Source: Gammaproteobacteria bacterium (lineage in GTDB: Bacteria > Pseudomonadota > Gammaproteobacteria > Burkholderiales > Gallionellaceae). Taken from it: a stretch of DNA of 64,000 nucleotides. Location of the stretch: assembly GCA_018813765.1 (NCBI GenBank), contig JAHJBC010000002.1, positions 248,001 to 312,000 on the forward strand, read 5' to 3'. This document shows positions 1 through 7,763 of the stretch, in pieces. Numbering within the stretch: the stretch's first letter is position 1; each line of letters starts with the position of its first letter. The notes under the pieces are model-generated. The model was not told the DNA's origin. It searched no databases and saw only the letters and a program-made list of their open reading frames with translations. The translations under genes and the position numbers were made by a program.

Positions 1-2
1 TA

Positions 3-203
3 GTAAATGGCCAAAAAAGCCAACCGTATGATTTCGTTATGCTCCAATACGCTCAAGCAGGAGAGGGCGAAGAATATACAAAAGGCGGCAGCTTAGCATT
101 CGACTCACCTGATAAGTTCCATTTTCTTGCTGTCAAAAACCAGCAGATATTTTTGGTAGAAGAAGACATGACTTCGATGGGTAATAACAATACTGTCAAA
201 TAG
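3..203 (+). CDS. 3' end of an unidentified gene (partial)
   Basis: An open frame enters from the left edge and ends at TAG 201-203, giving 66 readable C-terminal residues that finish MGNNNTVK. The residues are plausible for a folded protein (GGSLAFDSPDKFHFLAV) with acidic patches, but I recognise no family. Base composition is clearly more AT-rich than the MFS gene that starts 28 bases downstream on the same strand, which may indicate a different origin. The N-terminus lies outside the window, so no function is offered. It could also be a chance frame, but 66 codons without a stop in this AT-richer stretch argue mildly for a gene. Confidence 0.45.
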   Translation, partial: VNGQKSQPYDFVMLQYAQAGEGEEYTKGGSLAFDSPDKFHFLAVKNQQIFLVEEDMTSMGNNNTVK

Positions 204-231
204 CAGCCCATAGCGCCGCTATTGCTGAGAC

Positions 232-1512
232 ATGAAAACTCAAGCAACCTTCTTTTCTGCAACCCGGATTGCCTTCGCCAGTTTCATTGGCACTGCCATC
301 GAGTTCTACGATTTCTACATCTACGGCCTCGCGGTGGCGATGGTGATCGGCCCGATATTTTTTCCCAACAGCGATCCGGCAGTGCAGGCGTTGAACGCCT
401 TTCTCACTTTCGGCATCGCCTTCCTCGCGCGCCCGTTCGGCGCGCTGCTGTTCGGCCATTTCGGCGACCGCATCGGGCGCAAGACGACGTTGGTGGCATC
501 GCTGCTGGTAATGGGTATTTCCACCACACTGATTGGCGTGTTGCCGAGTTACGAGATGGTTGGCTGGGTGGCGCCTGCGCTGCTGTGCCTGCTGCGCTTC
601 GGCCAGGGCTTCGGCCTCGGCGGCGAATGGGGCGGCGCGGCTTTGCTGGCGGCGGAATATGCACCCAAGGGTAAACGCGGCTGGTTCGGGATGTTTCCGC
701 AGCTTGGGCCTCCCGTTGGTTTCCTTTTCGCGGTGGGTAGCTTTTTGCTGCTGGCGAATATGCTCGACGATGCGGCGTTCCGCGACTGGGGCTGGCGCAT
801 TCCCTTCCTCGCCAGCGCGGTGCTGGTGGTGATCGGCCTATATGTGCGCTTGAAGCTGGAGGAGACGCCGGTGTTCACCCAGGCGTTAAAGACGCATGCA
901 CCGGCAAAGTTGCCGCTAGTACAACTCTTCGCCCACCACGCCAAACCGCTGGTGCTTGGCGCGCTGTTGATGGTGGTGTGTTACGCGCTGTTCTATCTCA
1001 CCACGGTATTCTCGCTTTCCTACGGCGTCAGCAAGCTCGGCATCGCGCGCCCGGACTTCCTCGGCATGCTGTGCATCGCGGTGCTCTTCATGGCTGCCGC
1101 CACGCCGCTCGCTGCCTGGGCAGGCGACCGTTTTGGCCGCCGGCCGGTGTTGATCGTCGCGGGTATTGCCGCACTGTTGTCTGGCTTCTTGATGGAGCCA
1201 ATGTTGAACAGCGGCTCGACCGTGCAGATCACCGCCTTCCTCTCGCTCGAACTGTTCCTGATGGGCGCGACCTTTGCACCTATGGGTGCGCTGCTGCCGG
1301 AGTTGTTCCCGACTGCGGTGCGCTATACCGGCGCGGGCGCTGCCTACAATCTGGGCGGCATCCTCGGCGCATCGCTGGCACCTTATATCGCGCAACAACT
1401 GGTGCAGCATGGTGGATTGAGTTGGGTGGGCGGGTATATCTCGGTGGCGGCGGCGATCAGTGTAACAGCGGCGCTGCTGGTGCATGAGACGCGAGACAGG
1501 GAGTTGGAGTGA
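232..1512 (+). CDS. MFS transporter, metabolite:H+ symporter type
   Basis: A 426-residue inner-membrane permease of the major facilitator superfamily. The N-terminus (IEFYDFYIYG at about 24-32) and the loop 2-3 signature GDRIGRK at 78-84 are typical of the metabolite:H+ symporter (ShiA/ProP/KgtP-like) group. A second copy of the motif, GDRFGRRP, follows in the middle of the protein, as expected for a duplicated six-helix bundle. These carriers import small organic acids, betaines or similar solutes with protons; the substrate cannot be read from the sequence. The upstream Shine-Dalgarno is weak (GCTGAG before the ATG). A dispersed inverted repeat follows directly, then miaA; nothing ties the transporter functionally to its neighbours. 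Confidence 0.85.
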   Translation: MKTQATFFSATRIAFASFIGTAIEFYDFYIYGLAVAMVIGPIFFPNSDPAVQALNAFLTFGIAFLARPFGALLFGHFGDRIGRKTTLVASLLVMGISTTLIGVLPSYEMVGWVAPALLCLLRFGQGFGLGGEWGGAALLAAEYAPKGKRGWFGMFPQLGPPVGFLFAVGSFLLLANMLDDAAFRDWGWRIPFLASAVLVVIGLYVRLKLEETPVFTQALKTHAPAKLPLVQLFAHHAKPLVLGALLMVVCYALFYLTTVFSLSYGVSKLGIARPDFLGMLCIAVLFMAAATPLAAWAGDRFGRRPVLIVAGIAALLSGFLMEPMLNSGSTVQITAFLSLELFLMGATFAPMGALLPELFPTAVRYTGAGAAYNLGGILGASLAPYIAQQLVQHGGLSWVGGYISVAAAISVTAALLVHETRDRELE

Positions 1513-1522
1513 CACGACATTC

Positions 1523-1644
1523 CCGTCATTCCCGCGCAGGCGGGAATCCAGCAATACAAGTGGCCGCGCAGCGACAAAGCCTGTGGTCCCGCTGCGCGGG
1601 TGTTGATGTTTTGATCTGGATTCCCGCCTGCGCGGGAATGACGG
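1523..1644. repeat. Paired dRS3-like inverted repeat element
   Basis: Two 20-bp palindromes of the form ATTCCC-N8-GGGAAT lie at 1528-1547 and 1620-1639. Each is flanked so that the whole forms a larger inverted repeat (CGTCATTCCCGCGCAGG ... CGCGGGAATGACGG). The stretch between holds another small hairpin (CCCGCTGCGCGGG). The ATTCCC-N8-GGGAAT layout is that of the dRS3 repeat described in Neisseria; relation by descent is inference. The element fills the MFS-miaA gap and ends 9 bases before the miaA GTG. Confidence 0.75.
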
Positions 1645-1653
1645 TGTAATTAC

Positions 1654-2628
1654 GTGAGCAGTTTACCTCCCGCCATCTTCCTCATGGGCCCCACCGCTTC
1701 CGGCAAGACTGGTGTGGCGGTGGAGCTGGCACAGCATCTTCCCGTTGAACTCATCAGCGTCGATTCCGCGCTGGTGTTCCGCGACATGGACATCGGCACG
1801 GCAAAGCCGGATGCGGCCACGCTGGCGAAAGCGCCGCATCACCTGATCGACATCATCAGTCCGACCGAAGCCTATTCAGCCGCAGCCTTTCGTCATGATG
1901 CACTGCGCCTGATGGCGGACATCACCGCGCGCGGCAAGGTGCCGCTGCTGGTGGGCGGCACGATGCTGTATTTCAAGGCGCTGCGCGAAGGCCTGAGCCC
2001 GTTGCCGCAGGCGGATGCGGAGGTGCGCGCCGGGCTGGATGCCATCATCGCGCAGCACGGCATCGAGCATCTGCATGCCGAATTAGCCAAGGTGGATGCG
2101 GAGACTGCCGCGCGGCTACACTCAACCGACACGCAGCGCGTACAGCGGGCAATGGAGGTTTATCTGGTTTCGGGGAAGCCGATGTCGGAGTTGATCAAAA
2201 AACCCTCCCCTCTCCCGCAAGCGGGAGAGGGGTTGGGGGAGAGGGTGGCAGATGACCTGCAGTACCGTATTCTCCCCCTCGCCCTCTTCCCCTCCGACCG
2301 CGCCGTGCTGCACCAACGTATCGCGATGCGCTTCGAGCAGATGCTGAAAGATGGATTGGTGGATGAGTTGCGCGGCTTGCGCCAGAAATATCCGCTGCAT
2401 CTCGAGATGACTTCGATGCGCTGCGTGGGTTACCGGCAGGCGTGGGAATACATGGAAGGCGAGATAGACGAAGTCGGACTACTGGAGAAAGGCATCGCCG
2501 CCACGCGGCAACTGGCGAAGCGCCAGCTCACCTGGTTGCGCAGCATGGAGGTCGTGAAGATCGATTGTCTGGCCGGAGATATGCAGGCTCAGGTATCGCG
2601 CATGGTCGCCGAGGCGATAGGCAGCTAA
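1654..2628 (+). CDS. miaA: tRNA dimethylallyltransferase MiaA
   Basis: Transfers a dimethylallyl group to N6 of A37 in tRNAs that read UNN codons. The P-loop GPTASGKT is at residues 12-19, and the family signature [15 protein letters not shown] follows. The C-terminal part ([36 protein letters not shown]) matches the family well. The start is GTG at 1654, with no strong ribosome binding site, because a dispersed repeat ends just upstream. The protein is 324 residues, slightly longer than the usual 310-316. The excess is explained by residues about 184-198 ([15 protein letters not shown]), which are encoded by a palindromic repeat inserted in frame. The gene ends seven bases before the convergent HDOD gene. 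Confidence 0.95.
   Translation: MSSLPPAIFLMGPTASGKTGVAVELAQHLPVELISVDSALVFRDMDIGTAKPDAATLAKAPHHLIDIISPTEAYSAAAFRHDALRLMADITARGKVPLLVGGTMLYFKALREGLSPLPQADAEVRAGLDAIIAQHGIEHLHAELAKVDAETAARLHSTDTQRVQRAMEVYLVSGKPMSELIKKPSPLPQAGEGLGERVADDLQYRILPLALFPSDRAVLHQRIAMRFEQMLKDGLVDELRGLRQKYPLHLEMTSMRCVGYRQAWEYMEGEIDEVGLLEKGIAATRQLAKRQLTWLRSMEVVKIDCLAGDMQAQVSRMVAEAIGS
2203..2246. repeat. Palindromic dispersed repeat inserted in frame in miaA
   Basis: A perfect 12-bp inverted repeat (2207-2218 and 2221-2232, CCCTCTCCCGC class) plus a GGTTGGGGGAGAGGG tail sits inside the miaA coding sequence. It resembles the CCCTCTCCC-type intergenic repeats of many proteobacterial genomes. It is translated as [15 protein letters not shown], in a part of MiaA where homologues have a short linker. 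Confidence 0.75.
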
Positions 2629-2635
2629 CAGCCAA

Positions 2636-3487
2636 TCAATCGTGAGGTTTGCTGAGGTCGCAAACCGTGCCCGCCTCGACCCCCAGCATCAGCATCACCT
2701 GTTCGGGCGTCATGCGCAACAACTCGGCGATGTCCTTGTAGTCGTCCGGCAGCGCGGCGTCGTCCCAGCCATTGGCGGAATGGCGCGCCAGGTTGACTGC
2801 GAGCAGGACGTTGCGCACGCGCGGTTTCTGCGCATTCTGGTCGTCCATCAGCGCCAGCAGCAGTTCTGGCAGCTCCCAGTTCTTGATCAGGATCTTCTGC
2901 AAATCTCTCAGTGCGAAGCCGAGCACTTGTTCCTGCACGGCACGGCTGCGCAGTGTTTTGTCCTGTTGCTGGATGACATGGATGCCCATCATTTCCTGTG
3001 GCGCGTAGCACCACATCAACATCTCGGCCAGCTCATGCAGCAGGGCGGCGATGCGCACTTCTTCGTAATGCAGGTCGGACAGGCGCACCGCCCAGTCGTA
3101 GGCATAGGCCGAGGCGCGGTGGGCACGGTGCAATACATGCAGCAATTGCACCAGCGCTTCCATGTGGCCTTTCAGCACATCCTGCACGGTAGGGGCGGCG
3201 GGGATCTTGTTGTAGAAGGCTTCGACGCCCATCATGATGAGCGCCTGTTCGACGAGGGCGACTTCGCTGGTCTGGCTGCGGCGTTTGTTCTGCTGCAGGT
3301 AGCGCAGCAGTTTGACGGTCATCATGGGATCGACCGCAATGACGCTGGCGACACTGCGGGCGCTGAGTTTGTTCTGGTCCTCGTGCAGGGTGGCGAGATC
3401 GCGGCCGGTCTGTTTCAGCACAGGCAGGTCGGCCTGGGTCAGGTACGCCACCCAGTGTTCCAGTCCCTTTAATTCAGGTCTTTGCAT
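2636..3487 (-). CDS. HDOD-domain signalling protein
   Basis: A 283-residue cytoplasmic protein that consists mainly of an HDOD domain, the HD-related output domain that lacks the full metal-binding HD set. Visible features are an N-terminal helical part (LPVLKQTGRDLATL), the VDPMMTVKLLRYLQ stretch and the IAALLHELAEMLMW segment that aligns with the HDOD core. Such proteins act in signal transduction and are often tied to c-di-GMP or stress regulation, but no partner can be named. A strong GAGGGGGG ribosome binding site (3491-3498) precedes the ATG. It follows arnD on the same strand after 69 bases that contain a 10-bp palindrome, so it may or may not belong to the arn transcript. Confidence 0.8.
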   Translation of the reverse strand: MQRPELKGLEHWVAYLTQADLPVLKQTGRDLATLHEDQNKLSARSVASVIAVDPMMTVKLLRYLQQNKRRSQTSEVALVEQALIMMGVEAFYNKIPAAPTVQDVLKGHMEALVQLLHVLHRAHRASAYAYDWAVRLSDLHYEEVRIAALLHELAEMLMWCYAPQEMMGIHVIQQQDKTLRSRAVQEQVLGFALRDLQKILIKNWELPELLLALMDDQNAQKPRVRNVLLAVNLARHSANGWDDAALPDDYKDIAELLRMTPEQVMLMLGVEAGTVCDLSKPHD

Positions 3488-3499
3488 ATGCCCCCCTCG

Positions 3500-3526
3500 A
3501 ACAAAGCTTAGTGTACAAGCTTTGTT
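3500..3526. other. 10-bp perfect inverted repeat between arnD and HDOD gene
   Basis: AACAAAGCTT at 3500-3509 and AAGCTTTGTT at 3517-3526 are separated by seven bases. There is no T-run after it on the minus strand, so it is not a canonical terminator. It lies just upstream of the HDOD gene's ribosome binding site and could be an operator or an RNA hairpin. Confidence 0.4.
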
Positions 3527-3556
3527 GGGAATGTTACGGCAAATCGGGGAAAAGGT

Positions 3557-4453
3557 TTAGCCCTGCACGGCCAACGTGCCGCTGCGACCTTCGACCGTTC
3601 CGGTCTTGACCTCGCACCGCGGCAGGTCGGCAAGTTTGAAGCCATGCAGGTACTGGCGCATGGAGACCAGTTCATACCCTTGCTCGTGCCATCCTTTTAA
3701 CAATTCTTCAAAGATGGGCATCCACTTCTGCCCTTCCAGTTCGGCATGCAGAGTGTAGACATGGCCGGTCTCGCTGGGCTGCACAGTCCTTTCCAGCAGG
3801 TGCTGTGCGGCATTTTCGACGGTGATGCCGTCGCATCCGATCAACTCATCCAGCGTAGGCAAGGTGGAGGGCAACTGCGGGCAGGCGATGATCTCGGCAT
3901 CCCAGGTGGGGATGAAGGGATGCGTACCGCGCGTGTCGGAACTGTATTCGAAACCCAGGTGCTGGGTCTGGCGCAGCGCATGGCGGTTGGTCTGCCAGCC
4001 TGCGGCGGCATGGGAAGCGGGCGCAACGCCGAATATCTCGGTGTAACGGTCGACGGCGCGCTGCATCTCGCGCTGCGTCCACTTTGCATCCTTGGTCGCA
4101 ACATGATCCTGCCATCGGATATGGTCGTAACAATGGATGCCGACCTCAAAACCGTCGTCGCGCACCGAACGCATGATGTCCGCGCAGTTGCGGCCAATGT
4201 CCGGCCCCGGCAGCAAGGTACCGTACAGCAGCGTCTTGAGGCCGTAATGTTCCAGCACCGAGGTACGCGACACTTTGCCGAGGAAGCCGGGACGGAACAC
4301 ACGTTTGATGGCGCGGCCGGTGTGGTCGGGGCCGAGGGAGAAGAAAAAGGTGGCCTGCACCTGGTGCCGCTTCAGCACCTCGACCAGACGCGGCACCCCT
4401 TCGCGCGTGCCGCGATAGGTGTCGACGTCGATCTTGAGGGCGATCTTCTTCAT
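3557..4453 (-). CDS. arnD: ArnD, 4-deoxy-4-formamido-L-Ara undecaprenyl-phosphate deformylase
   Basis: A 298-residue polysaccharide-deacetylase-fold enzyme that removes the formyl group from undecaprenyl-phosphate-Ara4FN, the step before transfer of L-Ara4N to lipid A. The N-terminal metal-binding motif KIDVDTYRGT (residues 7-16) and the VGIHCYDHIRWQDH stretch at about 104-117 are characteristic. Length and end-to-end similarity fit ArnD (about 300 residues). It is the last recognisable arn gene of the arnC-arnA-arnD block and lies 67 bases downstream of the dehydrogenase gene across a long hairpin. There is no signal peptide; the enzyme works at the cytoplasmic face of the inner membrane. 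Confidence 0.92.
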   Translation of the reverse strand: MKKIALKIDVDTYRGTREGVPRLVEVLKRHQVQATFFFSLGPDHTGRAIKRVFRPGFLGKVSRTSVLEHYGLKTLLYGTLLPGPDIGRNCADIMRSVRDDGFEVGIHCYDHIRWQDHVATKDAKWTQREMQRAVDRYTEIFGVAPASHAAAGWQTNRHALRQTQHLGFEYSSDTRGTHPFIPTWDAEIIACPQLPSTLPTLDELIGCDGITVENAAQHLLERTVQPSETGHVYTLHAELEGQKWMPIFEELLKGWHEQGYELVSMRQYLHGFKLADLPRCEVKTGTVEGRSGTLAVQG

Positions 4454-4467
4454 AAAAACGGGTGCTG

Positions 4468-4516
4468 AGTTCTGAGTGCCGAGTACTGAGTTGGGAGGTA
4501 CTCAGCACTCAGAACT
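4468..4516. repeat. Long hairpin between arnA-dehydrogenase and arnD
   Basis: Arms of 19 bp (4468-4486 and 4498-4516) pair with one mismatch around an 11-base loop. The sequence is built from permuted CTGAGT(T/G) units. It occupies almost the whole intergenic gap. There is no T-run, so a role in mRNA processing or a mobile repeat is as likely as termination. Confidence 0.65.
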
Positions 4517-4520
4517 GTCG

Positions 4521-5564
4521 TTAATCGACCAGGCCGCGTGCCTCGGCGATCTGTGTGCGATACGCGTCGAAGATCTTGCGCAGGGTGTCGGCCATGGTGG
4601 TGGTCGGTTTCCAGCCCAGTTCTTCGCAGGTGTTGGTGATCTTCGGCACGCGGTTCTGCACGTCCTGATAGCCCTTACCGTAGTAAGCGTCGGAAGTGGT
4701 CTCGACGATCTTCACCTTCTTGGCGGATTCGCTGTACTCGGGGTACTCGTTCGCCAGCTTCAGCATCATGTCGGCCAGATCGCGGATGGCGAAGTTGTTG
4801 GTCGGGTTGCCGATGTTGTAGATCTTGCCGGTGGCCACGCCGTTCTTGTTGTCGATGATCTTCATCAGCGCGTCGATGCCGTCGTCGATGTAGGTGAAGG
4901 CGCGTTTCTGGTGGCCGCCGTCAACCAGGCTGATGTTGTTGCCGCGGATGATGTGGCCAAGGAACTGGGTCACCACGCGCGAGCTGCCTTCCTTCGGGGT
5001 GTTGATCGAATCCAGACCGGCGCCGATCCAGTTGAACGGACGGAACAGGGTGAAATTCAAATTATCCTGCATGCCGTAGCCCCAGATCACGCGGTCCATC
5101 AGTTGCTTGGAGTTGGAGTAGATCCAGCGCGGTTTGTTGATCGGGCCGCAGATCAGTTCGGAGTTGTCCGGGTCGAATTCCTCGTCGTGGCACATGCCGT
5201 AGACTTCGGAGGTCGAGGGGAACACCAGGTGCTTGTTGTACTTCACGCACGCACGCACGATGGGCAGGTTGGCTTCGAAGTCCAGTTCGAACACGCGCAG
5301 CGGCTGTTTGACGTACGTAGCCGGGGTGGCGATGGCGACCAGCGGCAGGATCACGTCGCACTTCTTGACGTGGTACTCGACCCACTCTTTATTGATGGTG
5401 ATGTCGCCTTCGAAGAAGTGGAAGCGCGGCTTGCCGATCAGGTCGGTGATGCGGTCGCTGCTCATGTCCATGCCATAGACTTCCCAGTCTGTGGTGGCCA
5501 GGATGCGGTTTGACAGATGGTGGCCGATGAAGCCGTTCACACCCAAGATCAGTACTTTCTTCAT
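4521..5564 (-). CDS. arnA: UDP-glucuronate decarboxylase/dehydrogenase (ArnA C-terminal half, stand-alone)
   Basis: A 347-residue extended SDR that matches the C-terminal dehydrogenase domain of E. coli ArnA end to end. It would oxidise and decarboxylate UDP-glucuronic acid to UDP-4-keto-pentose. Visible features are the NAD motif GVNGFIG (8-14), the catalytic Ser119-Glu120 (FPSTSEVYG), Tyr149-x3-Lys153 (IYSNSKQ), and Arg305 in YQDVQNR. S119, E120 and R305 correspond to S433, E434 and R619 of E. coli ArnA. The start at 5564 is chosen because MKKVLILGVNG begins the fold and GAGG precedes it; the upstream extension overlaps the previous gene. The stop of the formyltransferase gene overlaps this ribosome binding site, which suggests translational coupling. 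In E. coli both activities are one polypeptide; here they are split. Confidence 0.93.
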   Translation of the reverse strand: MKKVLILGVNGFIGHHLSNRILATTDWEVYGMDMSSDRITDLIGKPRFHFFEGDITINKEWVEYHVKKCDVILPLVAIATPATYVKQPLRVFELDFEANLPIVRACVKYNKHLVFPSTSEVYGMCHDEEFDPDNSELICGPINKPRWIYSNSKQLMDRVIWGYGMQDNLNFTLFRPFNWIGAGLDSINTPKEGSSRVVTQFLGHIIRGNNISLVDGGHQKRAFTYIDDGIDALMKIIDNKNGVATGKIYNIGNPTNNFAIRDLADMMLKLANEYPEYSESAKKVKIVETTSDAYYGKGYQDVQNRVPKITNTCEELGWKPTTTMADTLRKIFDAYRTQIAEARGLVD

Positions 5565-5574
5565 TTCTTTTTCC

Positions 5575-6492
5575 TCAACGATTGAATTCAAATTTCCCCG
5601 TGCCATACTTCGCCGCGAACTCCGCCGCGTTCATCTCGACACCATCCAGCTCGAAGCGCACGATGCACAGCACGCCGCTGCCGCAATCCGCCCAAGCTTT
5701 GCCGTCTTTCACATAAAAGGCAGGCTGCCCCGCCCCTTGCTCCTTGCTCACCAGCGCCTGCAGAATGCGCATCGGCTTGCCCTGCACCTGCGTCATCGCG
5801 CCGGGGTACGGCGGTGCCACTGCGCGCACCAGGTTGTGTATCTCGGTCGCCGACTGCGACCAGTCGATGATGCCGTCTTCCGCCTTGCGGCCGCCGAAGT
5901 ACGCGCCTTTGCTCAAGTCCTGCTTTTCGCGCGGTGCCTTGCCAGCCAGCAGCGCGGGCAACACATCGTTCAGCGCTATCTCGGCCGCCACGGTGACTTT
6001 GTTGAACACCTCATGCGCCGTGTCGTTTGGCAGGATGGGCACCGCCTGCTGCGCCACGATGTCGCCGTTGTCCGGCTTCTCGGTCATGTAGTGCAGCGTC
6101 GCTCCCGTTTCCGTTTCGCCGCGGATTATCGCCCAATTCACCGGCACCCGTCCGCGGTATTTCGGCAGCAACGAGCCGTGCATATTGAGTGCACCGTACT
6201 TGGGGATGGCCAGCAGCGGCGCTTTCAGCATCTCGCGGTAATAGAAGGAGAAGTAGAAATCCGGCTGCAGGGCCTGGATCTGCTCCACCACTTCCGGCAA
6301 GTTGGGGTTGTCCGGAGTGATGGTCGGGATGCCGTGCAATTCGGCCAGCTTCTGCACGCTCTCGAACCAGATAGTCTCTTTGGGGTTGTCGCGGTGAGTC
6401 ACCACCAGCGCCACATCCACGCCGTGCGCCAGCAGCACGTTCAAGCAACGGACGCCGACATTGTGATACGCGAAAACTACGGCGCGGCTCAT
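5575..6492 (-). CDS. arnA: UDP-Ara4N formyltransferase (ArnA N-terminal half, stand-alone)
   Basis: A 305-residue formyltransferase of the Fmt/ArnA N-terminal class. It would transfer formyl from 10-formyl-THF to UDP-L-Ara4N. The catalytic triad is present: Asn103 and His105 (ALNMHGSLLP) and Asp141 (EKPDNGD), equivalent to N102, H104 and D140 of E. coli ArnA. A C-terminal Fmt-like beta domain follows (PGAMTQVQGKPMRI). The start codon overlaps the arnC stop by four bases (ATGA), and the stop overlaps the ribosome binding site of the dehydrogenase gene. The two halves of ArnA are therefore separate but probably coupled, with the formyltransferase first, as in the fused protein. Confidence 0.93.
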   Translation of the reverse strand: MSRAVVFAYHNVGVRCLNVLLAHGVDVALVVTHRDNPKETIWFESVQKLAELHGIPTITPDNPNLPEVVEQIQALQPDFYFSFYYREMLKAPLLAIPKYGALNMHGSLLPKYRGRVPVNWAIIRGETETGATLHYMTEKPDNGDIVAQQAVPILPNDTAHEVFNKVTVAAEIALNDVLPALLAGKAPREKQDLSKGAYFGGRKAEDGIIDWSQSATEIHNLVRAVAPPYPGAMTQVQGKPMRILQALVSKEQGAGQPAFYVKDGKAWADCGSGVLCIVRFELDGVEMNAAEFAAKYGTGKFEFNR

Positions 6493-7505
6493 TCCTCACC
6501 GTCCGCGAACAGGTCGGTTGCGGGTTCTGTCGCGGCTTTGGATTTGCGTGCGCGCTTGGGCTTCTCGCCTTCTTGCTGCTCCAACACCGCCTCGATCAGA
6601 TAACGCGGGCGATGGCGTACCTGCTGATAGATGCGGCCGATGTATTCGCCGAGCAGGCCGATGCCGAACAGCGCGATGCCGATCAGGAAGAACATCAGCG
6701 CGAACAGCGTGAACAGGCCTTCCGCTTCCGGACCGATGATCAGGCGGCGCACCACCAGAAACACGAAGAACAGGCCGGAGAACACCGAGATCAGCATGCC
6801 CAGCATGGAAAATATCTGTAGCGGCACCAGCGAGAAGCTGGTCATCAAATCGAAATTGAGGCGGATCAGGCTGTACATCGAATACTTGGATTCGCCCGCC
6901 GCACGTTCTTCGTGACCCACCACCACCTCGGCCGGGTTGCGCGCAAAGCTGTAGGCCAAAGCCGGGATGAAGGTGCTGACTTCCTTGCAACTGTTGATGG
7001 CGTCGATGATGTTGCGGTCGTAGGCGCGGAACATGCAGCCCTGGTCGGTCATCTTGATGCGGGTGATCTTTTCGCGCAGGCCGTTCATGGCACGTGACGC
7101 GACATGGCGCCACCAACTGTCGTTGCGCTGGCGGCGGATGGAGCCGACGTAATCGTGGCCCTCATCCATCTTGGCCAGCAACAGGCCAGTATCTTCCGGC
7201 GGGTTCTGCAAATCGGCATCCAGGGTCACCACGCGCTGGCCGCGGCATTGTTCGAAACCGGCCATGATGGCCATGTGCTGGCCGAAATTGCCGTTGAACA
7301 GCACCACGCGGGTCACATCGGGGCGTTTCTGGAACTGTTCGCGCAGGATGGCGGCGGATCGGTCGCGGCTGCCATCGTTGACGAACACGACTTCGTAGCC
7401 GATGCCGAGCTTGTCCAGCGCGGGATACAGGCGGTCGAACAGGGCCTGCAGGCCTTGTTCCTCGTTATAGACGGGGATGACGACGGAAAGTTGGGGGTTA
7501 TCCAT
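6489..7505 (-). CDS. arnC: ArnC, undecaprenyl-phosphate Ara4FN transferase
   Basis: A 338-residue GT2 glycosyltransferase with two C-terminal membrane helices. It would transfer Ara4FN from UDP to undecaprenyl phosphate on the cytoplasmic side of the inner membrane. Visible features are the GT-A start LSVVIPVYNEEQ, the nucleotide/metal motif DADLQNPPED, and membrane segments at about 235-265 and 270-300. The E. coli protein is 322 residues; the extra length is a charged Lys/Arg tail. It starts the second arn block, with about 260 bases of non-coding DNA upstream that are shared with the divergent chemoreceptor gene. ArnC resembles other polyprenyl-phosphate transferases, but the adjacent ArnA and ArnD make the assignment firm. 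Confidence 0.92.
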   Translation of the reverse strand: MDNPQLSVVIPVYNEEQGLQALFDRLYPALDKLGIGYEVVFVNDGSRDRSAAILREQFQKRPDVTRVVLFNGNFGQHMAIMAGFEQCRGQRVVTLDADLQNPPEDTGLLLAKMDEGHDYVGSIRRQRNDSWWRHVASRAMNGLREKITRIKMTDQGCMFRAYDRNIIDAINSCKEVSTFIPALAYSFARNPAEVVVGHEERAAGESKYSMYSLIRLNFDLMTSFSLVPLQIFSMLGMLISVFSGLFFVFLVVRRLIIGPEAEGLFTLFALMFFLIGIALFGIGLLGEYIGRIYQQVRHRPRYLIEAVLEQQEGEKPKRARKSKAATEPATDLFADGEE

Positions 7506-7587
7506 AGGGGCGGCATTCTACCGCAGAGGCCGAAGTTCACGAAATCCATGCCATCGGGCGCTTCAAGCGAGGCATAGCCCGAAAGAG

Positions 7588-7613
7588 CTATCTATACCCC
7601 GATATATAGATAG
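7588..7613. other. AT-rich inverted repeat between arnC and chemoreceptor gene
   Basis: CTATCTATA (7588-7596) and TATAGATAG (7605-7613) form a perfect 9-bp dyad with an 8-base spacer in the divergent arnC/chemoreceptor intergenic region. This is a plausible operator or promoter-overlapping element; no regulator family is recognised. Confidence 0.35.
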
Positions 7614-7654
7614 TTATCTAGACCGTTTGGCATATTGATTCATATGGCAATTAG

Positions 7655-7662
7655 GCCGATAA
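7655..7662 (+). promoter_or_regulatory. Possible sigma-28 (FliA) -10 element for the chemoreceptor gene
   Basis: GCCGATAA is an exact match to the -10 consensus of flagellar sigma factor promoters and lies about 100 bases upstream of a chemoreceptor gene. The -35 region at the expected spacing (TGATTCAT) matches TAAAGTTT poorly, so the call is tentative. Confidence 0.3.
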
Positions 7663-7763
7663 CTCACCAGCCCGAATGAGAACCGCGCCAAAAAAGCTCC
7701 ATTCGGCGGCTCTTCCAACAGTAATGACATGTGTTTAGAGGATCAAATCACAGGGAGACGAAT

